Shown: piece after piece, positions 45,741 to 54,494 of the stretch
How the letters are laid out: every line of letters begins with the position of its first letter
Numbering within the stretch: position 1 is the first letter of the stretch
Translations under genes and position numbers: made by a program
Origin: Variovorax paradoxus EPS
GTDB lineage: Bacteria > Pseudomonadota > Gammaproteobacteria > Burkholderiales > Burkholderiaceae_C
Reading direction: 5' to 3'
Length of the DNA: 64,000 nt
Assembly: GCF_000184745.1 (NCBI RefSeq)
Contig: NC_014931.1
Coordinates: forward strand, 5,580,001 to 5,644,000
Notes under the pieces: model-generated
Databases searched by the model: none
Seen by the model: the letters and a program-made list of their open reading frames with translations, nothing else
Told to the model about the DNA's origin: nothing

Positions 45741-46175
45741 ATGTTCAACCCCTCCCAGGAAGACGTGCGCCGCTTCTTCTGCGATGTGTACGCCAAGCAC
45801 CGGCAGGGCCTTCCGATGGAAGCGCTCGAGACCATCGCCGCCGGCTGGATCGACGAGCACCCCGAGTACCACGAGGACCTGGCCGATGCCGATGCCGCGG
45901 TGGCACGTGTCTACGACGGATCGAACGGACGCGAGAACCCGTTCCTTCATCTGTCGATGCATCTGTCGATCAGCGAGCAGTGCTCCATCGACCAGCCGCG
46001 CGGCATCCGCCAGGCCGTCGAGCTGCTGGCCGCGCGCCGCGGCTCGCTGCTGCATGCGCACCACGAGGCGATGGATTGCCTCGGCCAGATGATGTGGGAG
46101 AGCCAGCGCGCGGGGCGCCCGCCCGATGGCGATGGCTATGTGGCGTGCGTGCAGCGCCGCGCCACGAAAGATTGA
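45741..46175 (+). CDS. DUF1841 family protein
   Basis: The 144-residue soluble protein starts MFNPSQEDVRRFFCDVYAKH and contains the DUF1841 pattern NPFLHLSMHLSISEQ and AHHEAMDCLGQMMWESQR. The function is unknown; the family is common in Beta- and Gammaproteobacteria. The ATG is preceded by a pyrimidine-rich stretch and ATCTATATAT, with no Shine-Dalgarno. The stop codon abuts the stop of the convergent pcaQ gene, with no room for a separate terminator. Confidence 0.85.
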   Translation: MFNPSQEDVRRFFCDVYAKHRQGLPMEALETIAAGWIDEHPEYHEDLADADAAVARVYDGSNGRENPFLHLSMHLSISEQCSIDQPRGIRQAVELLAARRGSLLHAHHEAMDCLGQMMWESQRAGRPPDGDGYVACVQRRATKD

Positions 46176-47159
46176 TCAGGGTTTCTGCCTACTCCGGGCC
46201 GGCAAGTCGCCCTGCTGCCTCGCGCCTTCGCGCAGCAACGCGGCCATCGCAACGCGCAGCGACGACGCGTCGGCATCGCTGCGCAACAACAGGCCGACCG
46301 GCTCTTCGGTGCCCGCGGTGTCGATTCGCAAGCGCACGAGCCGGCCTTGTGCCAGCTCGCCGCGCGCGGCGCCGAGCGGTGTGATCCAGACGGCATCGGA
46401 CACCGCCACCAGCGCGCCCGCCACGCCGACATCGAGCGTCTGCAGCGCATGGGTCGGCAGCACGAGGCCGCGCGCCGACAAAAAGCTCTCGGTGTTGTGG
46501 CGCGGGATCGTGCCCTCGCCGTAGACCACCAGCGGATAGTCGAGCACGGCCTGCACCGGCGCCGGCTTGAGCGCGAGCGGATGCCCCGCGCGGACGGCGA
46601 ACACCAGGGGCTCGGTGTAGAGCAGCTCGAAGCTCAGGCCGGCCATGAGGCGCGGATCGCTCATGCGGCCGACCACCAGATCGAGCTCGCCGGCGCGCAG
46701 CTCGTCGAGCAGTACCGCGTTGGCGGCGCTCTTCACGGCGATCTGCGCGGCGGGCCAGTGGTCCCGCAGGCGCGCGAGTGCCGACGGCAGCAGCGCCGGC
46801 GCCACGCTCGGCAACGCGCCGATGCGCAGGCGCTCGATGCGTCCGCCGGCGGTCGGCGCCACCGCCTCGGCGCTGGCATCGAGCGCTTCGAGCACGCGCA
46901 GCGCATGCGCCAGCAGTTGCTCGCCGGCCGGCGTGAGCCCCTGGACGCCGCGGCGGCCGGCCTGGCTGCGGTCGACCAGGCGCGTGCCCACGATGGCTTC
47001 CAGTTCCGAGAGCGTCTTCGACACCGCCGGCTGGCTCAGCGCGAGCCGCGCCGCCGCGCGCGCCAGATGGCGCTCCTGCGCCACGGCGACAAAGGCGCGC
47101 AGGTGCCGCAACTGCACGTTGCGGATGAAATCCTGGCGAAGATCGGCGGGCTTTTTCAA
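46176..47159 (-). CDS. pcaQ: LysR-family activator of protocatechuate genes, PcaQ-like
   Basis: The 327-residue protein has an N-terminal winged helix (QLRHLRAFVAVAQERHLARA, then LSQPAVSKTLSELEAIVG) and a LysR effector domain. It is divergent from pcaHG, and the N-terminal layout matches PcaQ, which activates protocatechuate dioxygenase genes in response to beta-carboxy-muconate. The frame begins at TTG 47159; a GTG 14 codons in is a possible start. A LysR-type palindrome lies 31 bp upstream. Confidence 0.9.
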   Translation of the reverse strand: MKKPADLRQDFIRNVQLRHLRAFVAVAQERHLARAAARLALSQPAVSKTLSELEAIVGTRLVDRSQAGRRGVQGLTPAGEQLLAHALRVLEALDASAEAVAPTAGGRIERLRIGALPSVAPALLPSALARLRDHWPAAQIAVKSAANAVLLDELRAGELDLVVGRMSDPRLMAGLSFELLYTEPLVFAVRAGHPLALKPAPVQAVLDYPLVVYGEGTIPRHNTESFLSARGLVLPTHALQTLDVGVAGALVAVSDAVWITPLGAARGELAQGRLVRLRIDTAGTEEPVGLLLRSDADASSLRVAMAALLREGARQQGDLPARSRQKP

Positions 47160-47189
47160 TGACTGTTGGTTATGAAAACTGGAGCAATC

Positions 47190-47208
47190 TTCAATTTACA
47201 TCATTGAA
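47190..47208. promoter_or_regulatory. LysR-type operator between pcaQ and pcaH
   Basis: TTCAAT (47190-47195) and ATTGAA (47203-47208) are a perfect inverted repeat with a 7-bp spacer, matching the T-N11-A core of LysR sites. It does not match the ATAACC-N4-GGTTAT box known for rhizobial PcaQ, although one GGTTAT half occurs nearby at 47168-47173. Confidence 0.6.
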
Positions 47209-47263
47209 CTGCGCTTCTAAAGTGGCGCCTCGAGAATTCGTCCCACGACAGGAGACAACGCAC

Positions 47264-47989
47264 ATGACGACCCCCACCAAGGGCACCCTTCCCGCGCTCA
47301 CCCCGCGCGACTGGGACTCCCATCCCGCCTACGTCTACCCCGGCTACAAGTCGACGGTGAAGCGCGGCCCGCAGAAGCCGCTGATCCCGCTGAAGGCTTC
47401 GCTCGGCGAGCTGCAGCAGCCGGTGTACGGCCACGACAGCATCGGCGAGTTCGACCATGACCTGACGCGCAACGCGCGCAAGAACGGCGAGCCGCTGGGC
47501 GAACGCATGATCCTCACCGGCCAGGTGCTCGACGAGCGCCGCCGCCCGGTCGCCAACACGCTGGTCGAGCTCTGGCAGGCCAACGCCTCCGGGCGCTACG
47601 TGCACAAGGTCGACCAGCACGATGCGCCGCTCGATCCGAACTTCCTCGGCGCGGGCCGGTGCCTGACCGACAGCGAAGGCCGCTACCGCTTCCTGACCAT
47701 CAAGCCCGGCGCCTATCCGTGGGGCAACCACCCGAACGCCTGGCGTCCGCAGCACATCCACCTGTCGCTGTTCGGCCAGAGTTTTGCGAGCCGCCTGGTC
47801 ACGCAGATGTACTTCCCCGGCGACCCGCTGATGCAGTACGACCCGATGATCACCGGCACCCCCGAGCGCTACCGCAACCGGCTGATTGCCGACTTCAGCC
47901 TCGACATCACCGAAGAGGGCTACGCGCTGGGCTACCAGTTCGACATCGTGCTGCGCGGCGCCGACGAGACGCCGTTCGAGAACCGCTGA
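47264..47989 (+). CDS. pcaH: Protocatechuate 3,4-dioxygenase beta subunit
   Basis: This subunit of 241 residues carries the non-haem iron(III). It cleaves protocatechuate between the hydroxyls to beta-carboxy-cis,cis-muconate. Ligand positions are visible: Tyr in ASGRYVHKVD, Tyr in KPGAYPWGNH, and two His in RPQHIHLSLFG. The ATG at 47264 follows AGGAGA. The pcaG gene follows 14 bp later. Confidence 0.96.
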   Translation: MTTPTKGTLPALTPRDWDSHPAYVYPGYKSTVKRGPQKPLIPLKASLGELQQPVYGHDSIGEFDHDLTRNARKNGEPLGERMILTGQVLDERRRPVANTLVELWQANASGRYVHKVDQHDAPLDPNFLGAGRCLTDSEGRYRFLTIKPGAYPWGNHPNAWRPQHIHLSLFGQSFASRLVTQMYFPGDPLMQYDPMITGTPERYRNRLIADFSLDITEEGYALGYQFDIVLRGADETPFENR

Positions 47990-48003
47990 AAGAGGAATTC
48001 CCC

Positions 48004-48615
48004 ATGCCATTGATGACCGCACAGGAAGCCGACTTCGGCCAGACGCCTTCGCAGACCGTGGGCCCCTACTTCGCCTACGGCCTCACCGCCACGCAGTACG
48101 GCTACGACTTCGACCAGCCCTTCGACGCCGTCGTGGCGCTCGACGGTGCGACCGGCCAACGCATCCGCCTCGAAGGCCGGGTGATCGACGGCGACGGCAA
48201 TGCGATCGGCGATGCGCTGGTCGAGATCAGCCAGCCCGACGGCGAAGGCCGCTATCCACAGACGCCGGAGGAAGCGCGTGCATTGGGCTTTCGCGCCTTC
48301 GGCCGCGTGGGCACCGGCACCGATGCGCAGAACCGCTTCGTTTTCCACACCGTCAAGCCCGGCGCACAAGCGCCCGGCGAGGCACCGCACATCAACCTGA
48401 TCGTGCTGATGCGCGGCCTGCTGCTGCATGCGTTCACGCGCGTGTATTTCAGCGATGAAGCCGAGGCGAACGCGAAGGACGCGGTGCTGCAGAGCGTGCC
48501 GGCCGAGCGCCGCCATACGCTGATCGCCGAGCGCGTGGAGCAAGGCGGCGCGGTGAGCTACCGCATCGACATCCGCATGCAGGGCGCGGACGAGACGGCG
48601 TTCTTCGACGTCTGA
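48004..48615 (+). CDS. pcaG: Protocatechuate 3,4-dioxygenase alpha subunit
   Basis: The 203-residue alpha subunit starts MPLMTAQEADFGQTPSQTVG, with the family motif TPSQTVGPYFAYGL, and pairs with PcaH. As usual for alpha subunits, the two iron His are replaced (PHINLIVLMRG). AGAGGAATTCCCC lies before the ATG, and the stop is followed by a strong terminator. Confidence 0.96.
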   Translation: MPLMTAQEADFGQTPSQTVGPYFAYGLTATQYGYDFDQPFDAVVALDGATGQRIRLEGRVIDGDGNAIGDALVEISQPDGEGRYPQTPEEARALGFRAFGRVGTGTDAQNRFVFHTVKPGAQAPGEAPHINLIVLMRGLLLHAFTRVYFSDEAEANAKDAVLQSVPAERRHTLIAERVEQGGAVSYRIDIRMQGADETAFFDV

Positions 48616-48633
48616 TCTCAGGGAAATCCCCAA

Positions 48634-48662
48634 ACAAAAGCCCGCATCGCGCGGGCTTTTTG
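48634..48662. terminator. Bidirectional terminator after pcaG
   Basis: AAAAGCCCGC, a short loop and GCGGGCTTTTT form a strong stem flanked by an A run on one side and a T run on the other. It serves pcaHG from the left and the cytochrome c gene from the right. Confidence 0.92.
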
Positions 48663-48690
48663 TTGGAAGAAACACGAAGCGCTGGAGTGC

Positions 48691-49386
48691 TTACTGCGCT
48701 GCGTGATGGATGCGCGACTCGGGCACCGTCTTCAGTTCGCCGGGCACCGTGGCGATGTAGCGGGCCAGCGTCTTGAGTTCGGCGTTGGTGAACTTCTTGG
48801 GTTCGACCTGGCCGGCCATCACCGCGTTCGAGCGGCCGAGGTGCACGTTGTTCTTGACGCGGTACGACTTGAGCGCCACGAAGAGGTAGTCGGCATGCTG
48901 GCCGGCCAGCTTGGGCACGGTGCCGTCGTTCGGGGTGTTGAAGTTGGCGCCGTGGCACTTGGTGCAGCTGTTGTCGGGGCCGTTGCGGCCGACCAGCGCG
49001 GTGATGTTCTCGGGCATGGCCTTGGCGAGCGCGGCGGGCGGTGCATCGCCTTCCTTCACGCCCAGCTGGCTGTAGTAGGCGGCCACGTCGGCGATGTCCT
49101 GCTCGGAGAGCGAATCGGCAATGGCGCGCATGGTGGGGTGCTTGCGGTCGCCGCCCTTGTACTGGGTGAGCGCGGCGGCGATGTACGTGGCGCTCTGGCC
49201 CGCGATCATCGGCACCTTGTGGATTTCAGGGAAGCTGGCCTGGTAGCCAATGATGCCGTGGCAGCCCACGCACATCTGAACCTTCTTTGCCCCGTCCTGG
49301 GCCTTGCCAGTGACTTGTTGGGCTTGTGCCGAGAGCGTCACGCAAGCGACAGCAAGGGCAAACATCGTGGTCAACAGCTTGTTCAT
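48691..49386 (-). CDS. Periplasmic dihaem cytochrome c (cytochrome c4-like)
   Basis: The 231-residue product has a signal peptide (LLTTMFALAVACVTLSAQAQ) and two haem-binding CxxCH sites, CVGCH and CTKCH. Each sits in a cytochrome c domain of about 95 residues with a downstream Met ligand candidate (HKVPMIAGQ, SNAVMAGQ). It is probably an electron carrier to a terminal oxidase or a c4-type dihaem protein. ATG 49386 is used; the open frame upstream is not a plausible signal sequence. Confidence 0.93.
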   Translation of the reverse strand: MNKLLTTMFALAVACVTLSAQAQQVTGKAQDGAKKVQMCVGCHGIIGYQASFPEIHKVPMIAGQSATYIAAALTQYKGGDRKHPTMRAIADSLSEQDIADVAAYYSQLGVKEGDAPPAALAKAMPENITALVGRNGPDNSCTKCHGANFNTPNDGTVPKLAGQHADYLFVALKSYRVKNNVHLGRSNAVMAGQVEPKKFTNAELKTLARYIATVPGELKTVPESRIHHAAQ

Positions 49387-49419
49387 TTTGCGCGCACAAT
49401 CTCGTGGAGATACAGTTTT

Positions 49420-49440
49420 TCGAATCAACATTCGATTATA
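49420..49440 (-). promoter_or_regulatory. Palindrome and -10 box before the cytochrome c gene
   Basis: TCGAAT-CAAC-ATTCGA (49420-49435) is a perfect 6+6 inverted repeat. On the minus strand it is overlapped at its edge by TATAAT (49440-49435), a perfect -10 box for the cytochrome gene. No convincing -35 was found. Confidence 0.5.
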
Positions 49441-49548
49441 TGCAAGGGTCCTCCGGGAACCCCGCAGAGCTGCCCAAGAGGCTGTGCGATGCGCGTCGAG
49501 TGTGTTCTTTTCTCCACCCCGCCTTTCCACCTCGCTTCTCGTTCACTC

Positions 49549-50403
49549 ATGAAATTCCAGGGCTCAGACAACTACGTCGCCACTCAGGACCTGATGCTGG
49601 CGGTCAACGCCGCCATCACGCTCAAGCGCCCGCTGCTCGTCAAGGGCGAACCCGGCACGGGCAAGACCATGCTGGCCGAGGAAGTGGCGCAATCGCTCGG
49701 GCTGCCGCTCCTGCAGTGGCACATCAAATCGACCACCAAGGCACAGCAGGGCCTGTATGAATACGACGCGGTGAGCCGCCTGCGCGATTCGCAACTGTCC
49801 GACGTGGACGGCGGCGAGCGCGTGAAGGACATCCAGAACTACATCGTCAAGGGCGTGCTGTGGCAAGCCTTCACGGCCGACGAGCCGGTGGCCCTTCTCA
49901 TCGACGAGATCGACAAGGCCGACATCGAATTCCCGAACGACCTGCTGCGCGAAATCGACCGCATGGAGTTCTACTGCTACGAGACGCGCGAACTCATCCG
50001 CGCCAAGCACCGGCCGGTGGTGTTCATCACCTCCAACAACGAGAAGGAACTGCCCGACGCGTTCCTTCGCCGCTGCTTCTTCCACTACATCAAGTTCCCC
50101 GATGCCGAGACGATGAAGCACATCGTCGCCGTGCACTTCCCGGGCCTCAAGCAAGAGCTGCTCACGGCCGCGATGAAGACCTTCTACGACGTGCGCAACC
50201 TGCCGGGCCTGAAGAAGAAGCCCTCGACCTCCGAGCTGCTCGACTGGCTCAAGCTGCTGGTGGCCGAAGACATTCCCCTCGAAGCGCTGCAGAGCAAGGA
50301 CGACAAGGTCGCCGTGCCGCCGCTGGTGGGCGCGCTGCTCAAGAACGAGCAGGACGTGACGCTCTTCGAGAAGCTCGTCTTCATGCAGCGCAACAACCGA
50401 TGA
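49549..50403 (+). CDS. MoxR-type AAA ATPase
   Basis: The 284-residue AAA+ ATPase has Walker A VKGEPGTGKTMLAEE, Walker B VALLIDEIDKAD, sensor 1 PVVFITSNNEKELP and a DAFLRRC arginine-finger region. MoxR proteins act as chaperones that insert metal or cofactor, usually with a VWA protein partner. The VWA gene at 51276 is that partner in this cluster. ATG 49549 has no strong Shine-Dalgarno. Confidence 0.93.
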   Translation: MKFQGSDNYVATQDLMLAVNAAITLKRPLLVKGEPGTGKTMLAEEVAQSLGLPLLQWHIKSTTKAQQGLYEYDAVSRLRDSQLSDVDGGERVKDIQNYIVKGVLWQAFTADEPVALLIDEIDKADIEFPNDLLREIDRMEFYCYETRELIRAKHRPVVFITSNNEKELPDAFLRRCFFHYIKFPDAETMKHIVAVHFPGLKQELLTAAMKTFYDVRNLPGLKKKPSTSELLDWLKLLVAEDIPLEALQSKDDKVAVPPLVGALLKNEQDVTLFEKLVFMQRNNR

Positions 50404-50651
50404 GCGAATCACCGCGGCCGCATTCCACCAGCCAACTGCTCAAGCTGGGCGTGGCCCAGGCGGTGCTGTTCGTCGCGGGTGCGCTGCTCGGCCGCTGGGT
50501 CGGACTGCTGCTGGGCCTGGATGCCTTCGGCGCCGGCGGCTACGGCAACAAGGAGATCTTCGGCATCCTCTTGATCGGCCTCGGCGGCGGTGGTGGGGTG
50601 CAGATCGCACGCGCCTGGTATGTGCGCAAGTACGGCAATCCGAGAAGCTGA
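50400..50651 (+). CDS. Small membrane protein, 83 aa, coupled to moxR
   Basis: ATG 50400 overlaps the moxR stop (ATGA). Two hydrophobic segments (LGVAQAVLFVAGALLGRWVG and EIFGILLIGLGGGGGVQIA) suggest a small inner-membrane protein. I do not recognise the family. Coupling to moxR makes it a probable real gene. Confidence 0.65.
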   Translation: MSESPRPHSTSQLLKLGVAQAVLFVAGALLGRWVGLLLGLDAFGAGGYGNKEIFGILLIGLGGGGGVQIARAWYVRKYGNPRS

Positions 50652-50669
50652 AATTCAGAGGTGTTTGAG

Positions 50670-51257
50670 ATGGCGTTCGTCGAACCTGTCACGCTGAAGG
50701 CCCGCGGCATCGCGCTGGTGCCGCTGTCGCTCGATCACGAAGAGGGCCTGCGCGCCGCGGCCGCCGACGGCGAACTCTGGAAGCTGCGCGTCACCTCGGT
50801 GCCCGAGCCCGAGAACACCCGCGCCTACATCGAGACCGCGCTGAAAACTGCCGACCGCTTCGCCTTCGCCGTCACCGAAGCAGCCACCGGCACCGTGCTC
50901 GGCAGCACCAGCTTCCACGACATCCTGCCGGGCGTGAAGCGCGTCGAGATTGGCTACACCTGGTACGCCGCGCGCTGCCAGCGCACCCACGTCAACACCA
51001 CCTGCAAGCTCCTGATGCTCACGCATGCGTTCGACACGCTCGGCTGCAACGTGGTGGGCTGGCGCACCGACAACTTCAACTTCGCTTCGCAGCGCGCCAT
51101 CGAGCGGCTGGGCGCGAAAAAAGACGGCGTGATCCGCGGCCACGCGATGCGTCGCGACGGCACCATCCGCGACACCGTCATGTACAGCCTCCGTTCGGGC
51201 GAGTGGCCCGAGGTGAAGGCGCAGTTGCTCTACCTGCTCGACAAGCCGCGCGACTGA
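50670..51257 (+). CDS. GNAT-family acetyltransferase
   Basis: The 195-residue protein is an RimJ/RimL-type GNAT: the N-terminus ARGIALVPLSLDHEEGLR, the core KRVEIGYTWYAARCQRTHVN and LGCNVVGWRTDNFNFASQRA, which carries the usual Asn near the acetyl-CoA site, and GAKKDGVIRGHAMR. The substrate is probably an N-terminal or small-molecule amine, not predictable here. ATG 50670 has GAGG 9 nt upstream. It lies between the small moxR partner and the VWA gene. Confidence 0.88.
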   Translation: MAFVEPVTLKARGIALVPLSLDHEEGLRAAAADGELWKLRVTSVPEPENTRAYIETALKTADRFAFAVTEAATGTVLGSTSFHDILPGVKRVEIGYTWYAARCQRTHVNTTCKLLMLTHAFDTLGCNVVGWRTDNFNFASQRAIERLGAKKDGVIRGHAMRRDGTIRDTVMYSLRSGEWPEVKAQLLYLLDKPRD

Positions 51258-51275
51258 CTCACAAGGAGCGACCCC

Positions 51276-52463
51276 ATGCTCATCGATTTCTTCTACACCC
51301 TGCGCTCGGCCAAGCTGCCCGTGTCCGTCAAGGAATACCTCACGCTGCTCGAGGCGCTGCAGGCCGACGTGGTGGGCCCCAATTCCGACGGCGCCTATGG
51401 CATCGACGACTTCTACTACCTCTCGCGCACCGCGCTCGTGAAGGACGAGAAGCACTACGACAAGTTCGACCGTGCCTTCGCCGCCTACTTCAAGGGCGTG
51501 GAGATGCTCACCGATTTCACGAAGGAAGTGCCGCTCGACTGGCTCAAGAAGACGCTGGAGCGCGAGTTCACCGCCGAAGAGAAAGCCAAGATCGAGAAGA
51601 TGGGCTGGGACGAGCTCATGGAGACGCTCAAGAAGCGCTTCGAGGAGCAGAAGGAGCGCCACGAGGGCGGAAGCAAGTGGATCGGCACCGGCGGCACCTC
51701 GCCCTTCGGCAACGGCGGCTACAACCCGCAGGGCATCCGCATCGGCGGCGCCGGCAAGAACAAGAGCGCCGTGAAGGTGTGGGACCAGCGCGCCTACAAG
51801 GACTACGACGACACCCAGGAGCTGGGCACGCGCAACATCAAGGTCGCGCTGCGGCGCCTTCGCAAGTTCGCGCGCGAAGGCCACGAGGAAGAGCTGGACC
51901 TGGACAACACCATCCACTCGACCGCGGCCAACGCCGGCTACCTCGACATCAAGATGCGGCCCGAGCGCCACAACAACGTCAAGGTGCTGCTCCTGATGGA
52001 CGTGGGCGGCACGATGGACGAGCACATCCAGCGCGTCGAGGAATTGTTCTCGGCCGTGAAGACGGAGTTCAAGCACCTGGAGTTCTATTACTTCCACAAC
52101 TGCGTCTACGACTTCATGTGGAAGAACAACAAGCGCCGCTTCTCCGAGAAGTTCGCGACCTGGGACATCCTGCGCAAGTACAACAAGGACTACAAGCTCA
52201 TCTTCGTCGGCGACGCGACCATGAGCCCCTACGAGATCCTGCAGCCCGGCGGCAGCGTCGAATACAACAACGAAGAGGCCGGCGCCGAGTGGATCCAGCG
52301 CCTGACGCACACCTTCCCTAAGTTCGCGTGGATCAATCCCGAGCCCCAGGGCGTGTGGCAATACAGGCAGAGCATCGCGGTGATGCAGCAGCTCATGTCC
52401 AACCGCATGTACCCGCTCACGCTGCGCGGCCTGGAAGACGCGATGCGCATGCTGTCCAAGTAA
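51276..52463 (+). CDS. VWA (CoxE-like) domain protein, MoxR partner
   Basis: The 395-residue protein begins MLIDFFYTLRSAKLPVSVKEYL and has a VWA domain in the C-terminal half. The MIDAS motif is present as VLLLMDVGGTMDEH (DxGxT instead of the usual DxSxS) and FVGDATMSPYEI. The N-terminal half is highly charged. Such proteins work with MoxR ATPases in metal or cofactor loading, for example of CO dehydrogenase-like enzymes. No client enzyme is encoded nearby. Confidence 0.9.
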   Translation: MLIDFFYTLRSAKLPVSVKEYLTLLEALQADVVGPNSDGAYGIDDFYYLSRTALVKDEKHYDKFDRAFAAYFKGVEMLTDFTKEVPLDWLKKTLEREFTAEEKAKIEKMGWDELMETLKKRFEEQKERHEGGSKWIGTGGTSPFGNGGYNPQGIRIGGAGKNKSAVKVWDQRAYKDYDDTQELGTRNIKVALRRLRKFAREGHEEELDLDNTIHSTAANAGYLDIKMRPERHNNVKVLLLMDVGGTMDEHIQRVEELFSAVKTEFKHLEFYYFHNCVYDFMWKNNKRRFSEKFATWDILRKYNKDYKLIFVGDATMSPYEILQPGGSVEYNNEEAGAEWIQRLTHTFPKFAWINPEPQGVWQYRQSIAVMQQLMSNRMYPLTLRGLEDAMRMLSK

Positions 52464-52548
52464 TGCGCAAGTAGGACACCAGGAGGACAGCGCCGTTCTG
52501 TATCCGGAAGCTTCAGGAACGGACAAATCTTGCTGTCAGAATCCGCCC

Positions 52549-54480
52549 ATGGTCAGGGTGGTTTCCGTTTCTTCGCCGGCGTGGTGGCCGGCTTTGCTTT
52601 TTTGTGGCGTCCTTCTTTTGCAAGGCTGCAGCTTGCTGCCGAAAAAAGAAAGCACCGAGGGCAAGCCCGTGACCGGCCTCGTGCGCAGCGGCGATGCCGA
52701 CAGCACCGCCGCCAAGGACAGCAGCAAGGACGAGAAGAAAGTCGACAAGCGCGACGCCTTCACCGTCGACGTGCGAGGGCCTGAAGCGGTTCGCGACTAC
52801 CTCACGCTTCATCTGGAAATCCAGCGCTACCGCGAACTCGACGACCTCGGCGCGACGGAAATCTCCCGCCTCATGGTCGCCGCCGAAGCCAATGCGCGCG
52901 AACTGCTCGGCACCCTCGGCTACTTCACCCCCACGCTGACGCTCGAACTCAACGAGACACCCGAGAGCACCAAGGCCCCTCGCGAGATCGTCATCACCGT
53001 CGCGCCCGGCGAGCCCACCAAGGTGAGCAATGTGCAGATCAGCTATGCCGGAGCTATCGCCGACGACGCCACCGCCGAGGCGCAGCGAGACTCGATCCGC
53101 ACCGGCTGGGCCCTGCGCGCAGGCCTGCCCTTCACCCAGCAGGCCTGGGACGACGCCAAGACCACCGCGCTGCGCAGCCTGACGGCCAAGCGCTTCCCCA
53201 CCGGCAACATCGAGGTGAGCCGCGCCGAGGTCGATGCCGACCGCAGCGAGGCGCGCCTTAGCGTCACCTACCAATCGGGCCCCGCCTACAAGTTCGGCCC
53301 GCTCGTGCTGCGGGGCCTTTCGCGCTACGACCCCGACGGCGCGCGCCGCATCGCACGCCTGCCCAGCGGCACCGACTACGACCAGCAGAAGCTGCTCGAC
53401 GCCCAGCAGCGCCTGGCCAGCAGCGGCTACTACGACTCGGTGTTCCTCACGCTCGACACCGAGAGCGGCAACCCGCTGGCCGCGCCCGTCATCGCGCAGT
53501 TGCGCGAGGCGCCGCTGCAGAAGGTGGTGCTGGGGGCCGGCTTCACCACCGACAACGGCCCGCGCCTGTCGATCGACCACATCCACAACCAGATTCCGCT
53601 GCTGGGTTGGCGCGCGGTCTCGCGGCTCTCGGTGGACAACGACATCAAGTCGCTGGGCACCGAGTGGAACGCGATCCCCGACGACAAGGGCTGGCGCTGG
53701 TTCTCCGGCGCCGAACTCAAGCGCGAGGAAGCGGGCAGCTACATCGTCGACAGCGGCCGGCTGCGCGGCGGGCGCAACAAGTCCAGCGACCACATCGACC
53801 GCAGCTACTTCCTGCAGTACGACTACGCGCAGAACCGCGGCATCGACGCACCGCCCTCGGCCTCGGCGGTCACAGCCAACTGGGGCTGGACCGGGCGCTA
53901 CTTCGACAACAACTCGGCCCCCACGCGCGGCTACGCGCTCGCGCTCGAACTCGCGGCCGGCTACACGCTCACGGGCGAGCAGACGCCCTTCACCCGCACC
54001 TATGTGCGCGGGCTGGGCATCCTGCCGCTCGGCTCGGCCGAGGACACCGAGGCGCGCGCGCGCCGCAGCCGCCTGCAGTTGCGCGTCGAGGCCGGCGCGG
54101 TGTCGGCGAAAGACTCCGCGCAGATCCCGTCCACGCTGATGTTCCTCACCGGCGGCGACACCACCGTGCGCGGCTACAGCTACAAGCAGATCGGCACCGT
54201 GCGCGCTGATGGCCAAACGGTGGCCGGCCGCTACCTCGGCGTGGCGAGCGTCGAGTGGCAGCGCCCCTTCGTCTACAACAACAAGCTCACCGAATGGGAG
54301 AGCGTGGTGTTCGTCGATGCCGGCGCCGTGGCCGACAAGCCCGGCGAGCTCAAGCCCAAGGTGGGCGTGGGCGTGGGTGCGCGATGGCGCAGCCCGGTCG
54401 GGCCGGTGCAGGCTGATCTGGCCTACGGCGTGGACACGAAGAAATTCCGCCTGCACTTTCGCCTCGGCTTCACTTTCTGA
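52549..54480 (+). CDS. tamA: TamA-like outer-membrane protein of the Omp85 family
   Basis: The 643-residue protein has POTRA-like domains followed by an Omp85 barrel that ends in KKFRLHFRLGFTF, the typical aromatic C-terminus. The DTTVRGYSYKQIG motif is the Omp85 loop 6 VRGY box. The N-terminus carries a lipobox, LLQGC (residues 24-28), so the protein may be lipidated, unusual for TamA. It pairs with the next gene, tamB, and together they insert or translocate outer-membrane proteins or lipids. ATG 52549 is used. Confidence 0.9.
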   Translation: MVRVVSVSSPAWWPALLFCGVLLLQGCSLLPKKESTEGKPVTGLVRSGDADSTAAKDSSKDEKKVDKRDAFTVDVRGPEAVRDYLTLHLEIQRYRELDDLGATEISRLMVAAEANARELLGTLGYFTPTLTLELNETPESTKAPREIVITVAPGEPTKVSNVQISYAGAIADDATAEAQRDSIRTGWALRAGLPFTQQAWDDAKTTALRSLTAKRFPTGNIEVSRAEVDADRSEARLSVTYQSGPAYKFGPLVLRGLSRYDPDGARRIARLPSGTDYDQQKLLDAQQRLASSGYYDSVFLTLDTESGNPLAAPVIAQLREAPLQKVVLGAGFTTDNGPRLSIDHIHNQIPLLGWRAVSRLSVDNDIKSLGTEWNAIPDDKGWRWFSGAELKREEAGSYIVDSGRLRGGRNKSSDHIDRSYFLQYDYAQNRGIDAPPSASAVTANWGWTGRYFDNNSAPTRGYALALELAAGYTLTGEQTPFTRTYVRGLGILPLGSAEDTEARARRSRLQLRVEAGAVSAKDSAQIPSTLMFLTGGDTTVRGYSYKQIGTVRADGQTVAGRYLGVASVEWQRPFVYNNKLTEWESVVFVDAGAVADKPGELKPKVGVGVGARWRSPVGPVQADLAYGVDTKKFRLHFRLGFTF

Positions 54481-54494
54481 CCGCACCGCATTCG

